Shown piece after piece: positions 19,634 through 27,919 of a DNA stretch of 64,000 bases; within the stretch, counting starts at the first letter, position 1, and each line of letters starts with the position of its first letter. The stretch covers positions 124,001 to 188,000 of the forward strand of contig NZ_JOGR01000010.1 in assembly GCF_000719515.1 (NCBI RefSeq), written 5' to 3'. The DNA is from Glycomyces sp. NRRL B-16210. GTDB taxonomy: Bacteria > Actinomycetota > Actinomycetes > Mycobacteriales > Micromonosporaceae. The translations under genes and the position numbers were made by a program. Under the pieces are notes generated by a model. The model ran no database searches. It was not told the DNA's origin and saw nothing but the letters and a program-made list of their open reading frames with translations.

Positions 19634-20578
19634 TCAGCTCGCGGAGACGTTCAGCGTCCGCGCGACGGCGATGTGCGCGGCGAGCGCGCTGCCCGGGTCC
19701 ACTCGCGGCAGTTCGTGGGCGCCGTCGAGCGGGGCGGCGTCGCCGATCCCGACGTCGGCGTCCGGCAGGAGCGCCCGCGTCTCGTCGACGAACGCCGCGG
19801 CGAGGCCCTCGGCGCCGAACATGCCGCCGATGCCGCGCACTCGCGGCGCCGCGGCCTCGGCCTCGCCGGTGCGGCGCAGGCCCGCGACCGCCGACAGGGC
19901 GAGTTCGCGCCCGGCCCGTTCGAGGATCGCGGCGGCCACGGCGTCGCCGTCCGCGGCGGCCTCGGCGACGGTCCGCGCGTACGCGGCGGTGCGGCTGACG
20001 CGGTCGGGGTCGGTCTGGAGTTCGAGGTAGGCGCGCTCCAGGTCGGGGAAGTCGGCTGCGAGGAGCGCGGTCAGCGCGGTCGCCTCGCCGCGGCCATCGT
20101 GGGCGCGCATCACGGCGTCGAACGCCGCGCGGCCGATCCAGAATCCGCTGCCGGCGTCGCCGATGAGGTGGCCCCAGCCGTCGACGCGGGCGACCTCGGT
20201 GCGGCCCACGGCGAGGGTGACCACGCCGGTGCCGGCCGCCACGACCGCACCCCGGCCGTCCCCGAGGGTGCCGAGGAAGGCGGTGATCGAGTCGTGGGCG
20301 AGGTGCACCGCGCTCACGCCGTGCGCTCGGGTCGCTTCGAGCAGGAGGCCGGACTCGTCGCCGCCGGATTCGAGGCCGGAGACGCCGAGGGCGACCTGCT
20401 CGAAGGCGCGGCCGTCGGCGGCGGCTTGGGCGACGATGGCGATGAGCTGGGGCGGGAGCGGGCGGTCGGTGCGGATGCCGGGCACCGTCCACTCGCTGCT
20501 GCGGCCGTTCTCGGTGTGGCGGAGCTTGACGGTCGACTGGCCGGCGTCGATCGCCAAAGTCCGCATCGGACCGGTCAC
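19634..20578 (-). CDS. BadF/BadG-type N-acetylglucosamine kinase-like sugar kinase
   Basis: A 314-residue ASKHA-fold kinase with the phosphate-1 motif 'LAIDAGQSTVKLRH', the 'LAHDSITAFLGTLG' and 'VVAAGTGVVTLAVG' segments, and 'GWGHLIGDAGSGFWIG', as in BadF/BcrA-type GlcNAc kinases. It should phosphorylate the sugar released from imported oligosaccharide; the true sugar is unknown. The GTG at 20578 is chosen since it overlaps the previous stop (GTGA) and GGGAAG lies 8 nt upstream; ATG at 20566 is the alternative. Last gene of the importer operon. Confidence 0.85.
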   Translation of the reverse strand: MTGPMRTLAIDAGQSTVKLRHTENGRSSEWTVPGIRTDRPLPPQLIAIVAQAAADGRAFEQVALGVSGLESGGDESGLLLEATRAHGVSAVHLAHDSITAFLGTLGDGRGAVVAAGTGVVTLAVGRTEVARVDGWGHLIGDAGSGFWIGRAAFDAVMRAHDGRGEATALTALLAADFPDLERAYLELQTDPDRVSRTAAYARTVAEAAADGDAVAAAILERAGRELALSAVAGLRRTGEAEAAAPRVRGIGGMFGAEGLAAAFVDETRALLPDADVGIGDAAPLDGAHELPRVDPGSALAAHIAVARTLNVSAS

Positions 20579-21519
20579 CGGGCGGTCTTCCCGGTGTAGT
20601 ACTCGGTGAGGAGGCCGCCGGCGGGTTTGCCGTAGGGGCAGTAGTCGTCGTTGCCGGCGGCGTCCGCTTCGGCGTAGAGGAGCGGCGGCCAGTCCCAGAG
20701 CATGAAGCCGCGCATCCAGGGCCTGGCGTCGCAGGCCGCGAACATCGCGCGGTAGTAGCGCAGCTGCTCCTCGCCGGAGGGCGCCCCGGGGAGGCTCCAG
20801 TCGTTGGGCAGGTCGGGCGAGCCGGTGCGCGAGGGGCACCCGGCCTCCATGAAGAAGAACGGCTTGCCCGAGGCCTTCACGACCGGCTCGATGCGGTCGA
20901 GTTCGGCCTCCAGCCGGTCGATCGGGTAGTAGCCGCTGGAGGTGACCACGTCGACGGCGTCCCACCAGCGGACGTGGTCCTCCTGGTACTTGTCGCAGTT
21001 GTAGGTGACCAGTCCCGAGTAGACCTCGCGCACCGCCGCGATGAGCGAGCGCCAGTCCTTTTCGCGGGCGTCGGCGCGCACCATCTCGCAGCCGACGCAG
21101 AGCATCTCGCAGCCCTCGGCCTCGGCGATGCGGGCGCTGTGGAGGATGAACTCGCGATAGGAGGCGAACCACTCGCCCCAGCTCGGCTCGCCCGGGACGT
21201 CCCAGTCGAAGAAGCCGATGTAGGCGCGCCAGGTGCCGTCGGCGACGTTCACGACGGGTTTGAGGCAGACCTTGAGCCCGAGGGACTTCGCCTCGCGGAT
21301 GGCCCACCGGATCTCGTCGTCGGTCACCGTGGGCGCCTCGCCGAGCGGGACTTCCGTGGACTGCGCGGTCTTCTGCACCGAGGCGTAGGCCAGCGCGGTC
21401 CAGTTCACGCCGTGCTCGGCCATCGCCCGCATGGAGGCGGCGGCCTCGGGGACCGCCCAGGTCCCCCGTACTCCGGTCCAGCCCCAGGTCATGCCCGCGA
21501 CGTAGGGGAAGAGTGTCAT
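20575..21519 (-). CDS. Intracellular GH113-like glycoside hydrolase
   Basis: A 314-residue clan GH-A type hydrolase most like family GH113 (beta-mannanase group). The likely acid/base is E145 in 'LCVGCEM' and the nucleophile E225 in 'FFFMEAG'; 'MTWGWTG' and 'MLWDWPP' flank the barrel as in the family. It has no signal peptide, so it would cut oligosaccharides after import. It starts by ATGA overlap with the second permease and has GGAG 7 nt upstream. Its position between transporter and kinase points to import, hydrolysis, then phosphorylation of one sugar. Confidence 0.8.
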   Translation of the reverse strand: MTLFPYVAGMTWGWTGVRGTWAVPEAAASMRAMAEHGVNWTALAYASVQKTAQSTEVPLGEAPTVTDDEIRWAIREAKSLGLKVCLKPVVNVADGTWRAYIGFFDWDVPGEPSWGEWFASYREFILHSARIAEAEGCEMLCVGCEMVRADAREKDWRSLIAAVREVYSGLVTYNCDKYQEDHVRWWDAVDVVTSSGYYPIDRLEAELDRIEPVVKASGKPFFFMEAGCPSRTGSPDLPNDWSLPGAPSGEEQLRYYRAMFAACDARPWMRGFMLWDWPPLLYAEADAAGNDDYCPYGKPAGGLLTEYYTGKTAR

Positions 21520-22373
21520 TTCACGGCTCCTGAAGTGAGTCCCTTGTAGATCCACCGCTGCAACAGCAGGAAGGCGATCAGGGTCGGGATGATGACGATG
21601 AGCGTGCCGGCCGAGATGACCTCCCAGTGCGCGCCGAACGGTCCCTTGAAGCGGAACAGGGAGGTGGAGATCATGCCCTCGGACGGCAGGTAGAGGAACG
21701 GCGCGTAGAACTCGTTGTAGATCGCGATGCCCTTGATGATCACGACCGTGGCGATCGCGGGTTTGAGCAGGGGCAGCACGATCCGCCAGTAGATCGTCCA
21801 GCGGTTCGCGCCGTCGATCATCGCGGCCTCGTCGAGCGAGGCCGGGATGGCCTGCATGAACTGGACGAACAGGTAGATGGCGATGATGTCGGTGCCCATG
21901 AACAGCAGGATGAGCGCGGCCTTGGTGTCGTACAGCCCCAGGCCGTTGATGACCTGGAAGGTGGCGACCTGGCTGGTCACGCTCGGGACGAGCGCGGCCA
22001 CGAGGAACAGGCCGAACACGAGCCGCTTGCCGCGGAACTCGAAGCGGTCGAGGCCGTAGGCGGCGAGGGTGCCGATGAGGATGGTGCCCGCGAGCGACAC
22101 GGCGAGCACGACGGCGGTGTTGAAGAACCCTTCGAGCATCCCGCCGCGGTCGAACGCGATCGCGAAGTTCTCGAAGTTCAGCCAGTTCGAGGGCGGCGTG
22201 AGCGGCCCGGTGGCGCCGTACTCCTGCGTGGACTTGAAGCTGGCGAACAGGACCGTGGCGAGCGGCAGGACGGTGACGGCCGAGGCGATCAGGAGGCTGA
22301 GGTACTTGGCGGTGCTCGCCGAGGCCTTGCGCGCGCGGATCGCGGCGGTGCGCGAGCCGGTGGTCAGGGTCAT
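21516..22373 (-). CDS. Carbohydrate ABC transporter permease (MalG type)
   Basis: A 285-residue permease with six hydrophobic helices and the EAA loop 'IPASLDEAAMIDGANRWTIYWRIVLPLLKP'. It pairs with the permease encoded just upstream (ATGA overlap) and is also overlapped by the GH113 gene. CUT1-family oligosaccharide import is likely. No ATPase gene lies in this operon, so a shared MsiK-like ATPase is probable, as in Streptomyces. Confidence 0.93.
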   Translation of the reverse strand: MTLTTGSRTAAIRARKASASTAKYLSLLIASAVTVLPLATVLFASFKSTQEYGATGPLTPPSNWLNFENFAIAFDRGGMLEGFFNTAVVLAVSLAGTILIGTLAAYGLDRFEFRGKRLVFGLFLVAALVPSVTSQVATFQVINGLGLYDTKAALILLFMGTDIIAIYLFVQFMQAIPASLDEAAMIDGANRWTIYWRIVLPLLKPAIATVVIIKGIAIYNEFYAPFLYLPSEGMISTSLFRFKGPFGAHWEVISAGTLIVIIPTLIAFLLLQRWIYKGLTSGAVK

Positions 22374-23344
22374 GTCAGATCCACCTTCTCGTCGGGGAAG
22401 AGCCTGCGCTGAATCCAGGTCACCAGCAGGACGATGACCAGTAGGACGATGGCCATGGCGGAGGCGGTGCCGACCTGCCGGAAGTTGAACGCCGTCTGGA
22501 TCGTCTGGATGACGAACGTCGAGGTGCCGTTCGCGCCGCCGGTCATGATGAACGGGATCTCGAAGACGCTGAGCGAGCCGGCGATCGCGAGGATGAACGA
22601 CAGGCCGATGACCCGGCGGATGCCGGGGAAGACGATGGCCCAGAACTGCTGCCACCGGTTGGCGCCGTCGAGTTCGGAGGCCTCGTAGAGCTCGCTGGGC
22701 AGCGACTGGATCGCGCCGAGGAACAGCACGAAGTTCAGGCCCGTGTAGCGCCAGACGCTGGTGCCGGCGAGCGACCAGTTGGCGATGTCGGGGTCGCCGA
22801 TCCAGTGCGGGGGCTCGCTGAGGCCGAACCACGAGAGCACGGTGTCGAGCGTGCCTCCAGGCTGGAACAGGTACAGGAACACGAAGCCGATCGCGACGCC
22901 GTTGATCAGGTACGGGAAGAAGAGGATGCCGCGGAAGAGGTTGCGGAACCTGGTGCTGTAGCTCAGGAGCGTCGCGAAGTAGAGCGCGATGCCCATCTGG
23001 ATGAAGGAGGCCCCGAAGTAGTACAGGCTCACGGCGAACACCGAGAAGATCCTCGGGTCGGTGAAGACCTGCACGTAGTTGTCGAGGCCGACGAAGTTCT
23101 TGGTCTGGTCGAGGCCGTCCCAGTCGGTGAAGCTGTAGTAGAGCAGGTTCACCGCGGGCCAGTAGGTCAGCAGGAGCATGAGCCCCACCGCCACCGCGAC
23201 GAACAGGTACGGGGTGAGCCGCCGCAGGAGCCGCCGGTCGGTGACCCCGGAGGGCCGCGCGGGGCGGCCCTCCGGGGTCGATCGTCCGTCGGAGCGGTCG
23301 GCGGGGGCGTCGGCCATCGAGGGGCCGGGTGCCGTGTTCGCCAT
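22370..23344 (-). CDS. Carbohydrate ABC transporter permease (MalF type)
   Basis: A 324-residue permease with an N-terminal Pro/Arg-rich tail, six helices and the EAA-like loop 'LPSELYEASELDGANRWQQFWAIVFPGIRR'. GGAGAC precedes the ATG. It is 32 bp after the binding-protein gene and coupled to the next permease. Confidence 0.93.
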   Translation of the reverse strand: MANTAPGPSMADAPADRSDGRSTPEGRPARPSGVTDRRLLRRLTPYLFVAVAVGLMLLLTYWPAVNLLYYSFTDWDGLDQTKNFVGLDNYVQVFTDPRIFSVFAVSLYYFGASFIQMGIALYFATLLSYSTRFRNLFRGILFFPYLINGVAIGFVFLYLFQPGGTLDTVLSWFGLSEPPHWIGDPDIANWSLAGTSVWRYTGLNFVLFLGAIQSLPSELYEASELDGANRWQQFWAIVFPGIRRVIGLSFILAIAGSLSVFEIPFIMTGGANGTSTFVIQTIQTAFNFRQVGTASAMAIVLLVIVLLVTWIQRRLFPDEKVDLT

Positions 23345-23376
23345 GTGTCGTCTCCGTCGTCGCGTCGCCCGTGCGG

Positions 23377-24693
23377 TTACCCGGCCAGCCGTTCGACCGA
23401 GTCGCCCCAGCGCTCGTTGAGCTCGGCGAAGAAGCTCGCCTTGTCGCCGTCGGCGGCGCCGCGGGCGACGTCGACGAGCTGCTGGCGGTAGATCGGACCC
23501 CACAGGTCGATCTGCGCGTCGCTGGAGACCTCGTTGAGCAGGCCCTCCTCGCCGTCGGGGGCCGCGTTCGTCTCCAGCAGCTCCACGCCGGCCTCGTCGA
23601 ATCCGGCGAGGTTGACCGGGAGCTCCTTCTCGGCGAGGGTGGAGATCATCCCCTCGGTCTCGGTGAATCCGGAGTCCTCGATGAACCACTTGATCCACGC
23701 GTAGGAGGCGGCCTTGGACTCCGAGTGCCTGCTGATGCCGAGGTTGTAGTCGCCGCCGACGATCGAGTACTGCGTGCCGTCGACGTTCGCGGGGAACGCC
23801 ATGTAGCCGATGTCGTCGGCGGAGGCGCCGTTCTCCTCGGCGGCGGCCTGGATCTGGGAGATCGCCCAGGAGCCGAGGGTCATGGTGGCGATCTTGCCGG
23901 TCGCGATGTCGACCTTGGACTGCTCCCAGTTGGTGGTGAGCGGGTCGGCCTCGGTGAGTCCGGCCGCGACCGCGTCGTAGAGGAGCGAGTCGATCGCGTA
24001 GACGTCGGAGCCCTCGGTCCACGGCGCCGGGTCCTTCGCCATCTCGGAGGGGGCGTCGGGGTTGGCGGTGACCGCGCCGACGTTGCTGAAGGACTGAGTG
24101 AGGGGCCAGCCGTCCTTGTAGTTGGTGTACATCGGAATCGCGTCGGTGTTGTCGCCGATGAGCTCCAGGGCGGCCAGGAACTCCTCGGGCGAGGCGGGCA
24201 CCTCGGTCACGCCGGCCTCTTCGAAGACCTTCTTGTTGTAGAGGACGCCGTTCGCGTTCCCGCCGATGGCGAGTCCGTACTGCGTCCCCTCGTAGGAGTG
24301 GGTGTTGAGGAAGCGGTACTGGTCGGCGAGGTCGGCCTTCTCCCCGAGGGGTTCGAGGAACTGGTCGAACTGGTTCGGCTGCACCGCGCTGGGGATGCCG
24401 ATGACGTCGCCGTAGCTGGTGGTGCTCAGGCGCGTCTTCATCTCGCCTTCGTAGTCGGTGATGGCCTCGACTTCGACCGAGACGTCCGGGTAGATCTTCG
24501 TGAACGCCTCGATGTACTCGTCGAACGCACCGCTCTCGACGAGGTCGGTGCGCCAGGTGATGATCTTGATGTCACCTTCCACCTCGCCGTCGATCGTGTT
24601 GGAGGGGTCGTCGGCGCCGCCGTTCGAGCAACCGCTGAGCGCGATCGCCGCGGCGGCGATGGTCGCGACACCGGCCAATGCCTTCTTTGCCAT
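23377..24693 (-). CDS. Carbohydrate ABC transporter substrate-binding lipoprotein
   Basis: A 438-residue family-1 solute-binding lipoprotein with the lipobox at C22 ('ALSGC'), then 'DIKIITWRTDLVESGAFDEYIEAF', 'IGIPSAVQPNQFDQF' and an 'ATMTLGSWAISQIQ' segment typical of CUT1 binding proteins. First gene of the importer operon; two operator-like palindromes and a TTGACA -35 element lie in its leader. The substrate is likely an oligosaccharide matching the co-transcribed GH113 enzyme. Confidence 0.93.
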   Translation of the reverse strand: MAKKALAGVATIAAAAIALSGCSNGGADDPSNTIDGEVEGDIKIITWRTDLVESGAFDEYIEAFTKIYPDVSVEVEAITDYEGEMKTRLSTTSYGDVIGIPSAVQPNQFDQFLEPLGEKADLADQYRFLNTHSYEGTQYGLAIGGNANGVLYNKKVFEEAGVTEVPASPEEFLAALELIGDNTDAIPMYTNYKDGWPLTQSFSNVGAVTANPDAPSEMAKDPAPWTEGSDVYAIDSLLYDAVAAGLTEADPLTTNWEQSKVDIATGKIATMTLGSWAISQIQAAAEENGASADDIGYMAFPANVDGTQYSIVGGDYNLGISRHSESKAASYAWIKWFIEDSGFTETEGMISTLAEKELPVNLAGFDEAGVELLETNAAPDGEEGLLNEVSSDAQIDLWGPIYRQQLVDVARGAADGDKASFFAELNERWGDSVERLAG

Positions 24694-24712
24694 GTTGCTG
24701 ACTCCTTGTCAG

Positions 24713-24726
24713 GTTCACCGTTGAAC
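24713..24726. promoter_or_regulatory. Inverted repeat in leader of importer operon
   Basis: GTTCA-n4-TGAAC lies 20 bp before the binding-protein ATG. It shares the TGAAC half-site with the perfect palindrome at 24776-24787, so it may be a second site for the same LacI regulator. Confidence 0.4.
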
Positions 24727-24775
24727 TGGACTCCGCGCGGCCGTTCATACGGAGCCATTCGGAAACGGTAGGTGA

Positions 24776-24787
24776 TGAACCGGTTCA
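24776..24787. promoter_or_regulatory. LacI-type operator of importer operon
   Basis: TGAACCGGTTCA is a perfect palindrome with the central CG typical of LacI-family operators. A minus-strand TTGACA (24800-24805) lies just upstream, so binding would cover the core promoter. The divergent LacI gene at 24984 is the obvious regulator. Confidence 0.6.
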
Positions 24788-24908
24788 GCACAAGACCCAT
24801 GTCAACGCTGTCTTGTTATGAAATGGTGATGATCCCCGACTACAAATGGGCATTGAGCTGCGGTTTCAATTATCTGTAGATGGAAGAATATCGCTGGATG
24901 TCGAGAAA

Positions 24909-24926
24909 ATGTCCTACGTCGGACAT
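24909..24926. promoter_or_regulatory. Near-perfect palindrome before the LacI gene
   Basis: ATGTCCTACGTCGGACAT is symmetric except for one central base pair, 57 bp before the LacI start. It may be an autoregulatory site, but it does not resemble the TGAACCGGTTCA operator, so another factor is possible. Confidence 0.4.
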
Positions 24927-24983
24927 GGGAACGGGACCCGCGACGCGATGCGGTAGTGTCCACTGTGAGAAGGGGGACCGGAG

Positions 24984-26180
24984 ATGACGGTGCAGCAGCG
25001 GGCGACGCTCGAGGACGTGGCGCGACTGGCGGGCGTCAGCTCCAAGACCGTCTCGCGGGTCTACACCGATCGCGGGGTCGTCGCCCCCGCGACGGTCGAG
25101 CGGGTCCTGATCGCGGCGAAGCGGCTGCGGTTCCGGCCGAACTCCCTGGCCCGCACCCTGCGCCGCGGCGGGGCGACGAACACCATCGGCTTCATCATGG
25201 GCGACCTGGAGAACCCGTTCTACCACGGCGTGGCCGCGGGGATCGAGGAGGAGCTGGGCCGCAACGGGCACACCCTCGTGGTCGCCACCACCGGCGACAT
25301 GCCCGACGGCGAGGAGCGCGTCGTGGACACGCTGCTCGCGCAGCGCATCGGCGCGCTGCTGCTCATCCCGGTCGCCGAGGACCAGTCCTATCTGGAGGGC
25401 GAGCGGCACCTGGGCACCCCGGTCGTCGCGATCGACCGCCCGGCCCGCAACCTCGTCGCCGACGCGATCGTGCTCGACAACCGCCAGGGGGCGGCCGCGG
25501 CCGCCAGGAGGCTGCTCGAACTCGGGCACCGCCGGATCGGCTACGCGTGCAATCCGGCGGCGGTCTACACGCAGGACGAGCGGGTCCGCGGCTACCGGGA
25601 GACCCTGGCCGCGTACGGCGTGGGCGACACGCGGCGGTGGGAGCGGCTGGTGGACGACCGCGCGGCGCCGCCCGAGCGGATCATCGCCGAACTGCTCGGC
25701 GGCGAGGACGCGCCGACGGCCGTCATCACCGGGAACAACCGCATGACGGTCGGCGCGCTGCGGGTCCTGCGCGACCTCGACGAGGCCGCCGTGCCGGCCC
25801 TGATCGGCTTCGACGACTTCGACACCGCGGACGTGCTCGGGGTGAGCGTGATCGCGTACGACCCGATCGACCTCGGCCGCCGTGCGGCGCGGCTCGCACT
25901 CGACCGCATCGGCGAGCCGGTCGGGCTCACCAAGCAGATCGAACTGCCCACGAGGCTCATCGAACGCGGCTCGGGAGAGCGGCCCCCGCCGAGCGCGTTA
26001 CCGGAGCTGAACCCGTTAAGCCGCAAGTCCCCCGCAACAGATAGGACCGCTCAGTCCGCGTCGGGGATCGGCGTCTGCTGGTACAGGGCCAGCCGCCAGC
26101 CGGCGGCGGTGCGCACGTACGTCGAGGACATCAGTGCGACGAACGGAGCGGCGCCCTCACGGGCGGCCCGACCGGTGTAG
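24984..26180 (+). CDS. LacI-family regulator with C-terminal run-on
   Basis: A 398-residue LacI/GalR regulator: N-terminal HTH ('TLEDVARLAGVSSKTVSRVYTD') and a sugar-binding domain ('TIGFIMGDLENPFYHGVAAGIEEE', 'HRRIGYACNP', 'ALIGFDDFDTADVLG'). Divergent from the sugar importer operon, which it probably controls. GGGGGACCGGAG precedes the ATG. Odd point: the family normally ends soon after 'LPTRLIERGSG' near residue 335, yet the frame runs 60-70 residues more and overlaps the convergent NTF2-like gene by 130 bp. The tail has no domain and may reflect loss of the old stop. Confidence 0.9.
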   Translation: MTVQQRATLEDVARLAGVSSKTVSRVYTDRGVVAPATVERVLIAAKRLRFRPNSLARTLRRGGATNTIGFIMGDLENPFYHGVAAGIEEELGRNGHTLVVATTGDMPDGEERVVDTLLAQRIGALLLIPVAEDQSYLEGERHLGTPVVAIDRPARNLVADAIVLDNRQGAAAAARRLLELGHRRIGYACNPAAVYTQDERVRGYRETLAAYGVGDTRRWERLVDDRAAPPERIIAELLGGEDAPTAVITGNNRMTVGALRVLRDLDEAAVPALIGFDDFDTADVLGVSVIAYDPIDLGRRAARLALDRIGEPVGLTKQIELPTRLIERGSGERPPPSALPELNPLSRKSPATDRTAQSASGIGVCWYRASRQPAAVRTYVEDISATNGAAPSRAARPV

Positions 26181-26422
26181 GTGAGAGCGGCGGCGTCGTC
26201 GCCGAGCGGTATGCGGCGCGCGTCGGTGATCTCGTAGCTCGCCCAAGGCGGCGCGTCGCCGAGCGAGGAGACGACTGCCGAGCGGTCCATGGCGACGCCG
26301 TGGGCCAAAACCATGCGGCCGTCCGCGGTCATGATCGACCCGTAGAAGTCCGCGCCGGTGCCCTCGCACAGCGAACGCCAGCCGTCGTGCTCGATCCGCA
26401 ACAACTCGTCGAAGTCGGTCAT
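26051..26422 (-). CDS. SnoaL/DUF4440-like NTF2-fold protein
   Basis: A 123-residue small protein with an NTF2-like pattern ('FDELLRIEHDGWRSLCEGTGADFYGSIMT', 'RAAREGAAPFVALMSSTYVRTAAGWRLALYQQTPI'), close to DUF4440/SnoaL-like domains. Such proteins are binding domains or small enzymes; the role is unknown. The ATG at 26422 follows a GGGGG stretch. Its end overlaps the LacI gene on the other strand. Confidence 0.75.
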   Translation of the reverse strand: MTDFDELLRIEHDGWRSLCEGTGADFYGSIMTADGRMVLAHGVAMDRSAVVSSLGDAPPWASYEITDARRIPLGDDAAALTYTGRAAREGAAPFVALMSSTYVRTAAGWRLALYQQTPIPDAD

Positions 26423-26520
26423 GGCCCCCAACGTATCGCCAGCGGAGCGCAGGCGGGCCTGGTACGCCTATGAATGCCTGATCCGGTCTCCCGTGGTCGT
26501 GAGTGTCCATGTTGGAGGCG

Positions 26521-26569
26521 GGACCGGACCGGGCGGTGCGGGAGCGCTGCGCCCGACCCGGTCCGGTCC
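26521..26569 (-). terminator. 13-bp perfect hairpin after the GH62 gene
   Basis: GGACCGGACCGGG (26521-26533) pairs exactly with 26557-26569 around a GC-rich loop. It lies 77 bp past the GH62 stop, in the space before the NTF2-like gene. Confidence 0.6.
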
Positions 26570-26645
26570 CTGATCGGTCAGGTCCGGGAGTCCTCGCGGA
26601 GGTCGGCGAGACCTGAGTTGGTGCCGACGGTCGCGGGCGACGGGG

Positions 26646-27740
26646 TCAGCACGCGGCGCCGCCTTGGAGGGTGAGCAGGCCGAGGCGGTACGGGAGCTGC
26701 GAGTAGCTGCCGCCGGAGTTCGGGTCGCGGCCCTGGTAGAGCAGCTGGAGGTCGCCGGTGTCGAGCGGCATCGTCTGGTCGGCGCCCGACCGCAGCAGCT
26801 CGCCGTGGCTGATGTCCGTCGTCCAGGCCCCGCCCGGGAAGGTCACGTTCGCGGCGCCGGCGAACGGCGCGTTCTGGCTCGTCGCCTGCGGGCTCCACTG
26901 TCCCTCGATGCCGTCCGCGGTGTAGGAGCGGTAGTAGCGGGCGCCGTCCGAGCCGATCGACTCCCAGATGAGCAGGTAGGTCCCGGTGTCGTCGAGCTTG
27001 TAGACCGCGCCGCCCTCGAAGAGGTTGTTCTTGGTGTCCTGCAAGACGATCTGCGTGTTCGTGAAGCCGTTCGGGAACTGCCCCAGGGTCGTCTCCGCCC
27101 GGTAGACGTGCCCGTTGTCGTCGGCCGAGAACAGGTGGCACTTCGCGTCGTCGCAGATGACCCAGTAGTCGAGCCAGTGGCCGTCGCCGATGTTGTCGCG
27201 GACGATGTCGGGCATCGACTCCTGGAAGTTCCGCGGCGCCGACCAGCTGCCGGGGTCGTTGATGTCCGACGTGGTCGAATACGAGGGCAGGCCGGTCTGG
27301 TAGACGAGGTACCACAGCCCGTCGGGCTCGAAGTAGAACACGTGCGGGGCAGCGGCGTACCGGGAGCCGATGTTCGGGTTCGTGTCGAGGAAGGTGTGCG
27401 GCGCGGCCGAGGCCTGGCTCCAGTCGTCGAAGCCGGTGTAGGCCAGACTCCAGTTCCCGGCGGTGTTCGCGACGGTGAAGAACACGTGCCACTTCCCGCT
27501 CGAATCCTGGACCACCGTCGGGTCCTTGGCCGAGACCACGTTGTGGGAGGCGTCCGGCTTGGGGCCGATGAGCTCCCCCGAGGACTCCCACTGGTAGCTC
27601 GTCGGAAGCGCCTGGGCCTCAATTTTGTCCACCTCCTCCGCGGCCTGGGCGGAGGCGGTGAGCGTGCCGGCGGCGAGGGACGCCACCGCGGCGAGCGCCG
27701 CGAGCGTCCCGAGGGACCTGGTGCCGAGTGTTCGTCTCAT
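26646..27740 (-). CDS. Secreted GH62 alpha-L-arabinofuranosidase
   Basis: A 364-residue secreted enzyme with a signal peptide ending near 'ASAQAAE'. The rest is a five-bladed GH62 domain: 'SAKDPTVVQDSSGKWHVFFT', 'APHVFYFEPDGLWYLVYQTG', 'SMPDIVRDNIGDGHWLDYWVICDD', 'NLFEGGAVYKL', 'GQWSPQA'. GH62 enzymes remove arabinose side chains from arabinoxylan; the Asp in 'AKDP' and Glu in 'LFEGG' fit the catalytic pair. It has no binding module. GGAAAGG precedes the ATG. Confidence 0.92.
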   Translation of the reverse strand: MRRTLGTRSLGTLAALAAVASLAAGTLTASAQAAEEVDKIEAQALPTSYQWESSGELIGPKPDASHNVVSAKDPTVVQDSSGKWHVFFTVANTAGNWSLAYTGFDDWSQASAAPHTFLDTNPNIGSRYAAAPHVFYFEPDGLWYLVYQTGLPSYSTTSDINDPGSWSAPRNFQESMPDIVRDNIGDGHWLDYWVICDDAKCHLFSADDNGHVYRAETTLGQFPNGFTNTQIVLQDTKNNLFEGGAVYKLDDTGTYLLIWESIGSDGARYYRSYTADGIEGQWSPQATSQNAPFAGAANVTFPGGAWTTDISHGELLRSGADQTMPLDTGDLQLLYQGRDPNSGGSYSQLPYRLGLLTLQGGAAC

Positions 27741-27798
27741 GGAGGGCCTTTCCTTCGATTCCTTCGGTGCTGTTATCGCTCACAGCCGTGAGCGCGTC

Positions 27799-27841
27799 TC
27801 GAAACGTTCGGATTGGGATTCGAAACTTAGATACCTGAAAC
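27799..27841 (-). promoter_or_regulatory. GTTTCGA direct repeats upstream of the GH62 gene
   Basis: On the minus strand GTTTCGA occurs twice exactly 21 bp apart (plus-strand TCGAAAC at 27799 and 27820), with a third GTTTCA at 27836-27841. Two helical turns between copies suggests a regulator site. The same TTTCGA half-site makes a palindrome in the ROK gene at 30112-30128. Confidence 0.35.
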
Positions 27842-27919
27842 TATAGATATCCATCAATACCAAGTCAACGTTCCGGACGAACTTGGAACGGGTGGGGCGC
27901 TTGTCGTTAGACTGCCGCG

